This document shows, piece by piece, positions 10,662 through 17,948 of a stretch of DNA of 33,738 nucleotides (its first letter is position 1; every line of letters begins with the position of its first letter). The notes under the pieces were generated by a model that did no database searches, had not been told where the DNA came from, and was given only the letters and a program-made list of their open reading frames with translations. Source of the stretch: Gammaproteobacteria bacterium (GTDB taxonomy: Bacteria > Pseudomonadota > Gammaproteobacteria > SZUA-152). A program made the position numbers and the translations under genes. The stretch is from NCBI GenBank assembly GCA_021647505.1, contig JAKIUN010000042.1, forward strand, positions 1 through 33,738. Reading direction: 5' to 3'.

Positions 10662-12056
10662 TCAGGCGCAGTCGGCCACGTCGCCGGCTGTGTCATCGGT
10701 CTGCACCACGTCGCCACGCAGTGAGTTGGGCAGGGCCGCGCTGATGCGCACATCGACAAATTCACCGATCAGTCGCGGCGGGCCGCTGAAATTCACCACG
10801 CGGTTGTTTTCCGTGCGGCCACGCAGTTGCTCGGCTTGCTTGCGCGACGGGCCTTCGACAAGGATACGCTGTACCGTGCCCACCATACCTTCGCTGATGG
10901 CCGCAGCCATCTTGCCAATGCGCTGCTGCAGGATGGCCAGGCGTTGTTTTTTCTCGGCCAGCGACACATCGTCCGGCAGATCCGCGGCCGGGGTACCGGG
11001 GCGGGCGCTATAGATGAAACTGAAGGAGTGGTCGAAACCCACGGATTCGATGAGCTTCATGGTGGCCTGAAAATCGGCCTCGGTCTCGCCGGGAAAGCCG
11101 ATGATGAAATCCGACGACAGACTGATATCCGGCCGCACCTCGCGCAAGGCGCGGATCCTGGCCTTGTATTCCAGCGCCGTGTGACCACGCTTCATGTGCA
11201 GCAGGATACGATCGGAGCCACTCTGTACCGGCAGATGCAGGTGGCTGACCAGCTCCGGCACCTCGGCATAGGCCTGGATCAGCGAGTCGCTGAATTCGAC
11301 CGGATGTGAGGTGGTGTAGCGAATGCGGTCGATGCCGTCGATGGCGGCTACATAGTGAATCAGCAGGGCCAGGTCGGCATTTTCATCTTCAAAATCGCCG
11401 TCATGCATCAGACCACAGTAGGCGTTGACGTTCTGTCCCAACAGGTTGACCTCGCGCACACCCTGCGCCGCCAGCTGGGCGACCTCGGCGAGCACATCGT
11501 CGAACGGCCGGCTGACCTCTTCGCCGCGCGTATAGGGCACCACACAGAAGGTGCAATACTTGCTGCAGCCTTCCATGATGGAGACAAAGGCGGTGGGGCC
11601 TTCGGCGCGCGGCGCCGGCAGGGCGTCGAATTTTTCGATTTCGGGGAAGGAGACATCGATATGTGGCTTGCCCTCCGCCGCCAGCGCTTCGAGCATCTTG
11701 GGCAGGCGGTGAAAGGTCTGCGGGCCGAACACCAGATCGACATAGGGGGCACGCTGACGGATCGCCTCGCCCTCCTGGCTGGCCACGCAGCCGCCGACGC
11801 CGATCACAACATCCGGGCGCCGTTGCTTGAGTTCGCGCCAACGGCCCAGCTGCGAGAAGACCTTTTCCTGCGCCTTTTCGCGGATCGAGCAGGTATTGAG
11901 CAGCAGCACATCGGCCTCTTCAGGGGTCGGCACCAGATGCAGACCATGGCTGTCATCGAGTAAATCCGCCATCTTGGTGGAATCGTACTCGTTCATCTGA
12001 CAACCGAAGGTCTTGATATAGAGTTTGCGCGCCCCGCCCTTTACCGTGCCGTTCAT
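10662..12056 (-). CDS. miaB: tRNA-2-methylthio-N6-isopentenyladenosine synthase MiaB
   Basis: Radical-SAM methylthiotransferase that converts i6A37 to ms2i6A37 in tRNAs reading UNN codons. The 464 residues show the three N-terminal auxiliary-cluster cysteines C19, C56 and C90 ([30 protein letters not shown]) and the radical-SAM motif CSKYCTFC (C164, C168, C171). A C-terminal TRAM domain (about 390-455; [22 protein letters not shown]) follows. It is the first gene of the miaB-ybeZ-ybeY-corC-lnt operon. A possible extended -10 (TGCTAAAAT, at 12163-12171 on the minus strand) and a leader hairpin at 12140-12159 lie about 100 bases upstream. Confidence 0.97.
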   Translation of the reverse strand: MNGTVKGGARKLYIKTFGCQMNEYDSTKMADLLDDSHGLHLVPTPEEADVLLLNTCSIREKAQEKVFSQLGRWRELKQRRPDVVIGVGGCVASQEGEAIRQRAPYVDLVFGPQTFHRLPKMLEALAAEGKPHIDVSFPEIEKFDALPAPRAEGPTAFVSIMEGCSKYCTFCVVPYTRGEEVSRPFDDVLAEVAQLAAQGVREVNLLGQNVNAYCGLMHDGDFEDENADLALLIHYVAAIDGIDRIRYTTSHPVEFSDSLIQAYAEVPELVSHLHLPVQSGSDRILLHMKRGHTALEYKARIRALREVRPDISLSSDFIIGFPGETEADFQATMKLIESVGFDHSFSFIYSARPGTPAADLPDDVSLAEKKQRLAILQQRIGKMAAAISEGMVGTVQRILVEGPSRKQAEQLRGRTENNRVVNFSGPPRLIGEFVDVRISAALPNSLRGDVVQTDDTAGDVADCA

Positions 12057-12448
12057 TGCCGGCTCAGCCTTTGCAAGACCGTGTTGTTGCTCAAGGTGCT
12101 ACTGAGAGTATTGCTGAAGGTCATTACTGGAACTGATCACCGTAAATCTGAAATTACGGAGAATTTTAGCACATCTCTCAGCAGCATTCCCTGTAGGCCC
12201 CGAAGGGCGCGGTCTGCCAAGGGTTATCGCCGTATTGGCTTGCTTGGAAGGACAACCTGCCTTCACCGTTTCCATTGTTCGCCCCTTGTTTTTATTAACT
12301 GCCAACCAAAAATACGCAGGCAATCAGGCAACCGCACCATACCGGCGCAAACTACACGACAGATGGAAATGGATCACCTATCCCTGGCGCGTGTTTATCC
12401 CTTATTCATGCCGGGCGGACAGTGGCCGCCAAATGAGACCAACAACGG
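12057..12448. other. Gene-free spacer upstream of miaB
   Basis: 392 bases between miaB and the cytochrome gene. It holds the candidate miaB extended -10 at 12163-12168 without a good -35, and a hairpin CCGTAA/TTACGG at 12140-12159. The plus-strand open frame 12081-12458 has no ribosome-binding site or family features and overlaps the end of the opposite cytochrome gene; it is not taken as a gene. Confidence 0.4.
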
Positions 12449-13780
12449 TCAGTGCTGAATCTTCGGCCAGTACTGGTCAAACACGAAGCCGGGGCTGTGT
12501 GGTTGGGTGTGACACTCGGCGCACATCTTTTCTTTGTTCCAATCGCTATTGGGCAGGGCCACCTTGCCCTGCGCTTCCACATGGGCACGGCCCGCACCGT
12601 GGCAGGACTCGCACTGCACACCCATCAGGTGACCGGTCATGCTCATGTCGATGAAACCACCGGGTTTGTCGAAACCCACCACATGGCACTGGATACACGC
12701 CGGGTCGAAGGACTTGCCGACCGCCTCAAGGCTGTCATAGGCCATGGCATGATTGCTGGCGGCCCAGGCCTTGTGTTCGGTCTGATGGCAAGTCAGGCAG
12801 GTCTCTTCGCCCACGAAGGGACTCTGCCCCTGCTCGCGCTGCTTGCGCAGTTCCACGCGCTTCAGGTAGGCGGCCTTGACCGTCGCATTGTAGTCTTCGT
12901 ACCAGTCGCGCATTTTTTCCGCATCGGCAATGGTATCCGGCATGGGCAGCACCTCGTGTCGCCACGACTGAATTCGCCCATCGGCCAGGGTCAGATCCAC
13001 ACGCCCCAGACGCATGCCGCGCGAGCCGGGTTGCAGCACCAGGGTTTTCCCCTGCAAGGAAGGCTCACCGTATTCTTCGTAAGCGGAGCGCTGAATAAGG
13101 ATATCCACATCCTCCAGCCCCAGCTCGCTGACCGCCAGTTTCAGCGGCAGCCCGGTAGCTAGTACGGTAATAACACCGTCGACCTTTGCCTGACGTAGTG
13201 CGCGATGTAGACCCGCAATGTCGTCATCGACCAGCGCGTGACTCCCCTGCATTTGCTGTAGCGGTGACTGTTGCGGATCCAACCAGCTGAAAAAAGCGAT
13301 GCGCACCCCGCCGCTACGCTCGATCAGCCGTGATACCGGCAGACTGTCACCGTGCCAATTGCTGGCCACCCAGGGCAGACCAGCCTCCAGCACGTGTTCC
13401 GCACCGAGGGCCAGATCGCGCCATTGCAGACCGATGGCGTCATAACCCAACCGCTTGAAGCCGGAGAGGATGTATTCGCTCTTGAGCCGGTCACCCGCGC
13501 CCTCCACGCGCAGCAGTCCGCCGGAAGAAATCACCACCAGCTGTGGATTTTCCGCCCGCAATTGATCCAGCAGGGTCGCGCGGCGCTTGAGGCCACCGAG
13601 ATCGCCCGCTTCGCTACAACCACAGGGTTCCAGCTCTCCATCGAGGTTACCGGAATAAATCAGGCTGAGAGAAGAGGCCGCCATAACGGGGCCTGCGCCG
13701 AACAGCATCAAGGCCAACAGCAATAACGACCAGCAGCAGCGTAATTTCAGGACTGGCAGTATCGGCAAAGGACGGGACAT
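12449..13780 (-). CDS. Exported degenerate metallophosphatase-like / tetraheme cytochrome c fusion protein
   Basis: A 443-residue protein with an N-terminal signal peptide (hydrophobic 16-33, probable cleavage after PVMAA). Residues 37-280 resemble the 5'-nucleotidase-type metallophosphatase fold (IYSGNLDGELEPCGC, then GDLGGLKRRATLL, then LVVISSGGLL). The usual metal ligands look replaced: no DxH at the first strand, SSGG where GDxxD is expected, NWHGD instead of GNHE. The C-terminal third binds c-type heme at four CXXCH motifs: C328, C362, C390 and C420, with spacing and context similar to cytochrome c554-type proteins. It is therefore a periplasmic electron-transfer protein with a non-catalytic or altered N-domain. 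Partner and substrate are unknown; no maturation or redox operon adjoins it. Confidence 0.8.
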   Translation of the reverse strand: MSRPLPILPVLKLRCCWSLLLLALMLFGAGPVMAASSLSLIYSGNLDGELEPCGCSEAGDLGGLKRRATLLDQLRAENPQLVVISSGGLLRVEGAGDRLKSEYILSGFKRLGYDAIGLQWRDLALGAEHVLEAGLPWVASNWHGDSLPVSRLIERSGGVRIAFFSWLDPQQSPLQQMQGSHALVDDDIAGLHRALRQAKVDGVITVLATGLPLKLAVSELGLEDVDILIQRSAYEEYGEPSLQGKTLVLQPGSRGMRLGRVDLTLADGRIQSWRHEVLPMPDTIADAEKMRDWYEDYNATVKAAYLKRVELRKQREQGQSPFVGEETCLTCHQTEHKAWAASNHAMAYDSLEAVGKSFDPACIQCHVVGFDKPGGFIDMSMTGHLMGVQCESCHGAGRAHVEAQGKVALPNSDWNKEKMCAECHTQPHSPGFVFDQYWPKIQH

Positions 13781-13880
13781 ACGAAGAAACCTGCGCTAGC
13801 GGAACAATCAGGGGGCACTACAAAGGCATGGGACAGGCTCTGGGTAAAATTGTTCATCCAGTCTGGCGGATTTGGTGGCA

Positions 13881-14345
13881 TCAATTCACCTGCCGCTTGG
13901 CCGCCAACACCTTGATCAGACGGTCTTCCAGCTCAATACGGTCGGCCAATCGCTCACCTAGCAGTGACAAATCTTTAGCCAGTTCGCTCAGATTCATGCA
14001 GTGATCTTCACAATCGTACTTGTCGTTGAAATCGAGAATCAGCTGGGTGATTTCGGCAATGAAAGGATAAATCTCATCGGCGACCTGCAGCACGGCCGTG
14101 CGGCGCTCACGCTCTTCGTCGATGTGACGATAGAGCTGAAAATGGGCGCTGGCGGTGTAATCGACCAACGATTCACAGAAGCTCTGCAACAAGACCTGCA
14201 GATCATGATCCGGCTTGAAGGGCTGTTTGGCCGCCAGCTCGCTGTATAAAGACAGAGCATCGGTGCGGGATTCGACCAAGTGGTGAATCTCCTGATGGGA
14301 ACGGGCTCGGCGTTCCGGAGTCTTGAGCTGGTTTTCTGACAGCAT
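13881..14345 (-). CDS. rsd: Rsd/AlgQ family anti-sigma-70 regulator
   Basis: A 154-residue helical cytoplasmic protein. FCESLVDYTASAHFQLYRHI matches the E. coli Rsd core FCQSLVDYLSAGHFSIYERI, and the C-terminal LGERLADRIELEDRLI matches IGEALEARFVLEDKLI. Rsd binds region 4 of sigma-70 and favours alternative sigma factors in stationary phase; AlgQ regulates alginate and virulence genes in Pseudomonas. The start at 14345 (MLSENQLKTP) has AAAGGATC 5' of it; an in-frame extension to 14498 is rejected because a good promoter lies inside it. It lies downstream of two response-regulator genes on the same strand but with its own promoter. Confidence 0.85.
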   Translation of the reverse strand: MLSENQLKTPERRARSHQEIHHLVESRTDALSLYSELAAKQPFKPDHDLQVLLQSFCESLVDYTASAHFQLYRHIDEERERRTAVLQVADEIYPFIAEITQLILDFNDKYDCEDHCMNLSELAKDLSLLGERLADRIELEDRLIKVLAAKRQVN

Positions 14346-14401
14346 GTTGATCCTTTTAATTATCTGCAAACTGATAAATAGCCCGGCATGGGCTTGCGAG
14401 C

Positions 14402-14431
14402 ATCTTAGCAATCCCGGCTTTTGTGTGTAAA
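14402..14431 (-). promoter_or_regulatory. Predicted promoter of the rsd-like gene
   Basis: On the minus strand TTTACA (14431-14426), an 18-base spacer ending TGC, then TAAGAT (14407-14402), that is, an extended -10. Start would fall near 14395, about 50 bases before the ATG. Confidence 0.45.
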
Positions 14432-14518
14432 CAAGGAAAAAAGAAAAGCCAGGCAAATTGAGGGAAAAATACCCGGGAAAGATGGCCGGCCGCCCCAATG
14501 ATCAGGGTGGAAAGAGTG

Positions 14519-14884
14519 TCAGCCGCTGATTAATTCTTCCATCTTGCCCAGCAAACGAGAAAAATCCACCGGTTTGGTGTCGTAGTCCTCACAACCTGCC
14601 GCCAGCGCCTTTTCCTGGTCACCGGCCATGGCGTGTGCAGTAAGGGCAATCACCGGGATGGCCTGCGTATCGGGGTTTGACTTGATCTGTCGGGTGGCCT
14701 CCCAACCATCCATGATAGGCAAGCTCATATCCATGAGGATCAGGGCCGGCTTTTCGATACTGGCCATACTAACGGCCGCACTGCCATCCACCGCGAAAAC
14801 AACGTCATACCCTTTGCGCTGCAGGCGCCGGGAAAGCATGTCGCGGTTCATTTCGTTATCTTCCACCAAAAGTACTTTTGGCAT
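14519..14884 (-). CDS. Single-domain (CheY/DivK-like) response regulator
   Basis: A 121-residue stand-alone receiver domain: acidic pocket VEDNE (E8, D9), phospho-acceptor D52 in LILMDMSLPIMDG, T/A switch (VIALTAHAM) and conserved lysine in DTKPVD. There is no output domain, so it probably relays phosphate or binds a partner. The sequence style (MPKVLLVEDNEMNRDMLSRRL) matches receivers paired with hybrid histidine kinases. It follows the HD-GYP regulator on the same strand, but a 143-base MITE separates them. No kinase is in the window. Confidence 0.9.
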   Translation of the reverse strand: MPKVLLVEDNEMNRDMLSRRLQRKGYDVVFAVDGSAAVSMASIEKPALILMDMSLPIMDGWEATRQIKSNPDTQAIPVIALTAHAMAGDQEKALAAGCEDYDTKPVDFSRLLGKMEELISG

Positions 14885-14957
14885 CTTGCGCTTCCTCTCT
14901 CAACTGCCGTCAGTGAACATGGCTCTTCCACCCTGCCCGGTTTCGGTCTTCAGCCCC

Positions 14958-15100
14958 AATGCCATTTAAGTTAACAAAATCACGACTATTTTGTAGGTTG
15001 GCGGTGACGAAGGAACCCCAATATTGTTGGTTTCGTTGGGGTTCGCAGGCTCACCACCAACCTACAACAAACAGGATCTCAGGCTTAACTTAATGGCATT
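14958..15100. mobile_element. MITE-like dispersed repeat, copy 1 (143 bases)
   Basis: Terminal inverted repeats AATGCCATTTAAGTTAA at the left and TTAACTTAATGGCATT at the right enclose an inner palindrome (TGTAGGTTGG ... CCAACCTACA, with GGAACCCCAA/TTGGGGTTCG in the middle). A copy with about seven differences is at 20857-20998 in the same orientation. It ends 4 bases short of the HD-GYP stop codon and separates that gene from the CheY-like gene. No open frame of its own. Confidence 0.85.
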
Positions 15101-15104
15101 GCCT

Positions 15105-16259
15105 TCAAACCTCTGCATCCTGAAAATCCTGGCGGACACGCAAAAACTCTGTCTCGACCTCCCGGAAGGCCTGCACGACATCCGGATCAAAGTGCCGACC
15201 CTCGCCCTCCTCGATAATCAACCGACTCCTTTCATGACTAAAGGCCTTCTTGTAACAGCGCTGGGAAGTCAGGGCATCATACACATCTCCCAAGGCCAGA
15301 ATCCGCCCTACCAGGGGAATTTCTTTTTTCCGTTTGCCGTAAGGATAGCCACTGCCATCCCATTTTTCATGATGGCTTTCGGCAATGTCGATACCGATGC
15401 GGATAAAGCTGTTGCCTGGGTGTTGGTGATCGACCTCACGCAAGGTATCCGCACCGAGCACGGGATGACGCCGCATCAAAACCCATTCCCCCTCCGTGAG
15501 TTTTCCCGGCTTCAGCAATACCGCGTCATCCACGCCCACCTTGCCGATATCATGCAGGGGACTGGCCGCGTAGATATTGTCCACGAAGGCTTCATCGATC
15601 TCCGCATGGTAGGTCGCGGTGCGCCCCAGCTGCCTGGAGAGCAACCGGCAATACTCACGCATGCGCTCCAGGTGTTTGCCGGTCTCCGGATCGCGGGATT
15701 CCGCCAGCTTGGACATGGCAAAAATGGTCGCCAATTGCGACTCGGATATCTCCCGCACCTGGCGGTGCACACGCTCTTCCAGCTCATCGTTCTGGCGCTT
15801 GATGCGGCCGCGATAGCGCACTTCCTGATCCCGCAGGCGCTTGCGCTCCAGGCAGGCATTGACTCGGGCTCGCAGCATGGTGTAATTGACGGGTTTGACG
15901 AGATAGTCCTCGGCACCCATATCGATACAGCGCACGGCGTTTTCCTCGTCATCATTGGCAGTAATCATGATGACCGGGATATCACAATAGCGCACATCCT
16001 GACGCATGCGTTGCAGCACTTCGATGCCCCCCATGGCCGGCATCATGAGATCCAGCAATAACAGATCAACGGGTTCCCGCGCAAGCGACTCCAGTACCTC
16101 AAGACCATTATTCGCCGTGGACAGCCGAAAACCCATTTTACCCAGGCGCCGGCACAAGAGATTACGATTGGTCTCGATATCATCGGCAATCAAGATCCTA
16201 AAACAACTGACATCCCCCGCAACCGTTTTCGCTGCTGAAGCCTGAATTACATCAATCAC
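15105..16259 (-). CDS. Response regulator with HD-GYP domain (RpfG-like cyclic-di-GMP phosphodiesterase)
   Basis: An N-terminal receiver domain (about residues 18-135; ILIADDIETNRN, phospho-acceptor D70 in LLLLDLMMPAM, lysine in LVKPVNY), a charged coiled-coil linker (about 136-175) and an HD-GYP domain. The latter has HDIGKVG (H236, D237), HHEKWDGSGYP with the GYP triad at 304-306, and GDVYDALTS. It should hydrolyse cyclic-di-GMP when phosphorylated. GTG at 16259 is chosen because TAGGAGGAGA lies directly upstream; ATG at 16295 and TTG at 16301 are in frame but lack such a site. No cognate kinase is nearby. Family confidence is high, exact start moderate. Confidence 0.92.
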   Translation of the reverse strand: MIDVIQASAAKTVAGDVSCFRILIADDIETNRNLLCRRLGKMGFRLSTANNGLEVLESLAREPVDLLLLDLMMPAMGGIEVLQRMRQDVRYCDIPVIMITANDDEENAVRCIDMGAEDYLVKPVNYTMLRARVNACLERKRLRDQEVRYRGRIKRQNDELEERVHRQVREISESQLATIFAMSKLAESRDPETGKHLERMREYCRLLSRQLGRTATYHAEIDEAFVDNIYAASPLHDIGKVGVDDAVLLKPGKLTEGEWVLMRRHPVLGADTLREVDHQHPGNSFIRIGIDIAESHHEKWDGSGYPYGKRKKEIPLVGRILALGDVYDALTSQRCYKKAFSHERSRLIIEEGEGRHFDPDVVQAFREVETEFLRVRQDFQDAEV

Positions 16260-16322
16260 ATCTCCTCCTAGCCTCGCTACCGCTCCCTCACACATCCGCA
16301 AGTTTACCCATACACGGCAACC

Positions 16323-16790
16323 TCAGTCACTGCCCTGAAAGCGGGCCTGGGCACGCAGTTTGGTGGCAATAAACTGGCTATGCGGCACATACAGCAGATC
16401 GGCCAGCTTGCGCACCAGGTGCTCCTCGTATTTTTCCATTTTCGCATCGGCAAAAACCACCTCCCAGAGCCGCTCCAACAACTGAATCTTCTGCTCCTTA
16501 CTGTAGTTAGCATTAATCAGCGAGGTGAACTCATGATAGCTGGTAGCACCATCGGCCTCTTCCTCCGCGAGCTGAATCAACTCCGCAGTCTCCGCAGCCG
16601 ACAGGCCGAAGGTCTTGTGAACCGCCTGGGAAACTGCCGCTATCTCCTCCGCAGAAATCTCATAGTCGGCACGTGACACCTCGATCAGTAATGCCGCACA
16701 GGCCAGCCGCAGACGATGCTCCTGGTTATCTCCGCTGGCACTATCAGGGCTGAGGTGTGTTTCAAAGAATTGACGAATACGGTCTATCAT
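16323..16790 (-). CDS. TerB-like domain protein
   Basis: A 155-residue acidic helical protein of the TerB superfamily (COG4103-type). Two repeats of the fold are visible: ALLIEVSRADYEISAEEIAAV and LWEVVFADAKMEKYEEHLVRKLADLL, each with the acidic residues (D, E, E) seen in metal-binding TerB domains. The family is named for tellurite resistance, but single-gene versions like this have no assigned function. The start at 16790 (MIDRIRQFFETHL) is taken; longer frames to 16949 would overlap the divergent DsrE-like gene. It lies 63 bases before the HD-GYP start and may share its transcript. Confidence 0.82.
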   Translation of the reverse strand: MIDRIRQFFETHLSPDSASGDNQEHRLRLACAALLIEVSRADYEISAEEIAAVSQAVHKTFGLSAAETAELIQLAEEEADGATSYHEFTSLINANYSKEQKIQLLERLWEVVFADAKMEKYEEHLVRKLADLLYVPHSQFIATKLRAQARFQGSD

Positions 16791-16913
16791 GGTTTCAACG
16801 TACACTGTAAAAATGGAGGCTCTGCCAATGGGTTCCCGTCTGTCGATAACGTAACGAATTAGCGGCTGCGAACTCAATTTACCTGAGCCCGCAACGAAAG
16901 CAAAGAGGCCACT

Positions 16914-17411
16914 ATGCACCCGTTCAGCCGAAAACACCGCCTGATCCATCTGTTTCTTGCCGGCCTGCTACTCGTCGGCCCGACTGTACAGGCTGGCAAT
17001 CAAGAGATCATCGAACAATTACTGGCACAGGATGACGCCCCCTTCGGCGTGGTGTTTGAAATTGTCGAACGCGATCCAGATGCCCTGCAATGGGCCATCC
17101 CCGCCATTAACCGCTATGTACAGCAACTGCGTAAACACTTCCCGGACATCGGTCTGGCCGTGGTCTCTCATGGCCGGGAGGAATTCGCCCTGATGAAAAA
17201 CCAGCAGGTGGGCAATGCCGAAATACACCAGGTGGTACAGTCACTGGTGGCCGATGATGTCCCCGTGCACGTCTGTGGCACCCATGCCTCATGGCGCGGC
17301 AAGACTGCCGATGACTTTCCGGATTATGTCGATGTGACCCCCGCCGGGCCGACGGCTATCCACAATTACGAGGCCATGGGTTATGTCCTCATCGAGCTGA
17401 AAAGACACTGA
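16914..17411 (+). CDS. Secreted DsrE/DsrF-like protein
   Basis: A 165-residue protein with a clear signal peptide (MHPFSRKHRLIHLFLAGLLL, cleavage after TVQA near 27). The mature part has the DsrE-like alternating strand/helix pattern: FGVVFEIVERDPDALQWAIPAI, IGLAVVSHGREEFALM, and a single cysteine in VPVHVCGTHASWRG where sulfur-relay DsrE proteins carry their active cysteine. The end VTPAGPTAIHNYEAMGYVLIEL is typical of exported DsrE paralogues. AGAGG lies 5 bases before the ATG. DsrE proteins carry sulfane sulfur, but a periplasmic member has no established role; relation to sulfur oxidation is inferred. Confidence 0.78.
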   Translation: MHPFSRKHRLIHLFLAGLLLVGPTVQAGNQEIIEQLLAQDDAPFGVVFEIVERDPDALQWAIPAINRYVQQLRKHFPDIGLAVVSHGREEFALMKNQQVGNAEIHQVVQSLVADDVPVHVCGTHASWRGKTADDFPDYVDVTPAGPTAIHNYEAMGYVLIELKRH

Positions 17412-17476
17412 GCCATCATCAGTCACAACCACCAGCGCCGCCGGCCATTCCCAAAGTTATACCTGAATCCGTGACT

Positions 17477-17812
17477 TCAGGCGTCTTCCTTTTTCTGGTC
17501 AGCCATGGCTTTCTTGACCATCTTTTGCAATTCACCCTGCTGGTACAGCTCCAGGGTGATGTCGCAGCCACCGATCAATTCACCATTGATGTAAAGCTGG
17601 GGGAAGGTGGGCCAGTCGGCAAAACGTGGCAGATTCTCGAAGATTTCCGGATCCGACAGCACGTTCACATAGGAAAACTCTTTGCCACAGGCACCCAGGG
17701 CTTCCGCGGTGCGGGAGGAAAACCCGCACTGCGGCAGTTGTGGTGTGCCTTTCATGTAAAGCACGACCGGGTGGCTTTCAACCTGTTCTTTGATGCGTTC
17801 CAATACGTCCAT
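17477..17812 (-). CDS. grxD: Monothiol glutaredoxin, Grx4 type
   Basis: A 111-residue CGFS-type glutaredoxin that binds and transfers [2Fe-2S] clusters with glutathione. The active site is CGFS at 29-32 (PQCGFSSRTAEAL); YMKGTP upstream, WPTFPQLYINGELIGGCDI downstream and the GG-CD glutathione-binding loop are all present. The start at 17812 (MDVLERIKEQ) aligns with other Grx4 proteins and is preceded by a purine-rich stretch; an in-frame ATG at 17857 is not needed. It converges with the DsrE-like gene and lies downstream of the amidotransferase gene on the same strand, separated by about 136 bases. Confidence 0.95.
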   Translation of the reverse strand: MDVLERIKEQVESHPVVLYMKGTPQLPQCGFSSRTAEALGACGKEFSYVNVLSDPEIFENLPRFADWPTFPQLYINGELIGGCDITLELYQQGELQKMVKKAMADQKKEDA

Positions 17813-17948
17813 CTTGCTCTGCCTCTTGTATATGCAATTATTCGATTCAGAAACCATGCTACATGGGGTCTCCGTGCCGTCTTTTAAAGGAGACCCGCAA
17901 GTCTACCCGACCATTCCCGAGCAATAAAGTCGGAATTTATCCGGCAAG

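Noticed and set aside
15024-16061. A 345-codon plus-strand open frame opposite the HD-GYP gene
   Set aside because: Starts inside the MITE and is antisense to a well-conserved gene.
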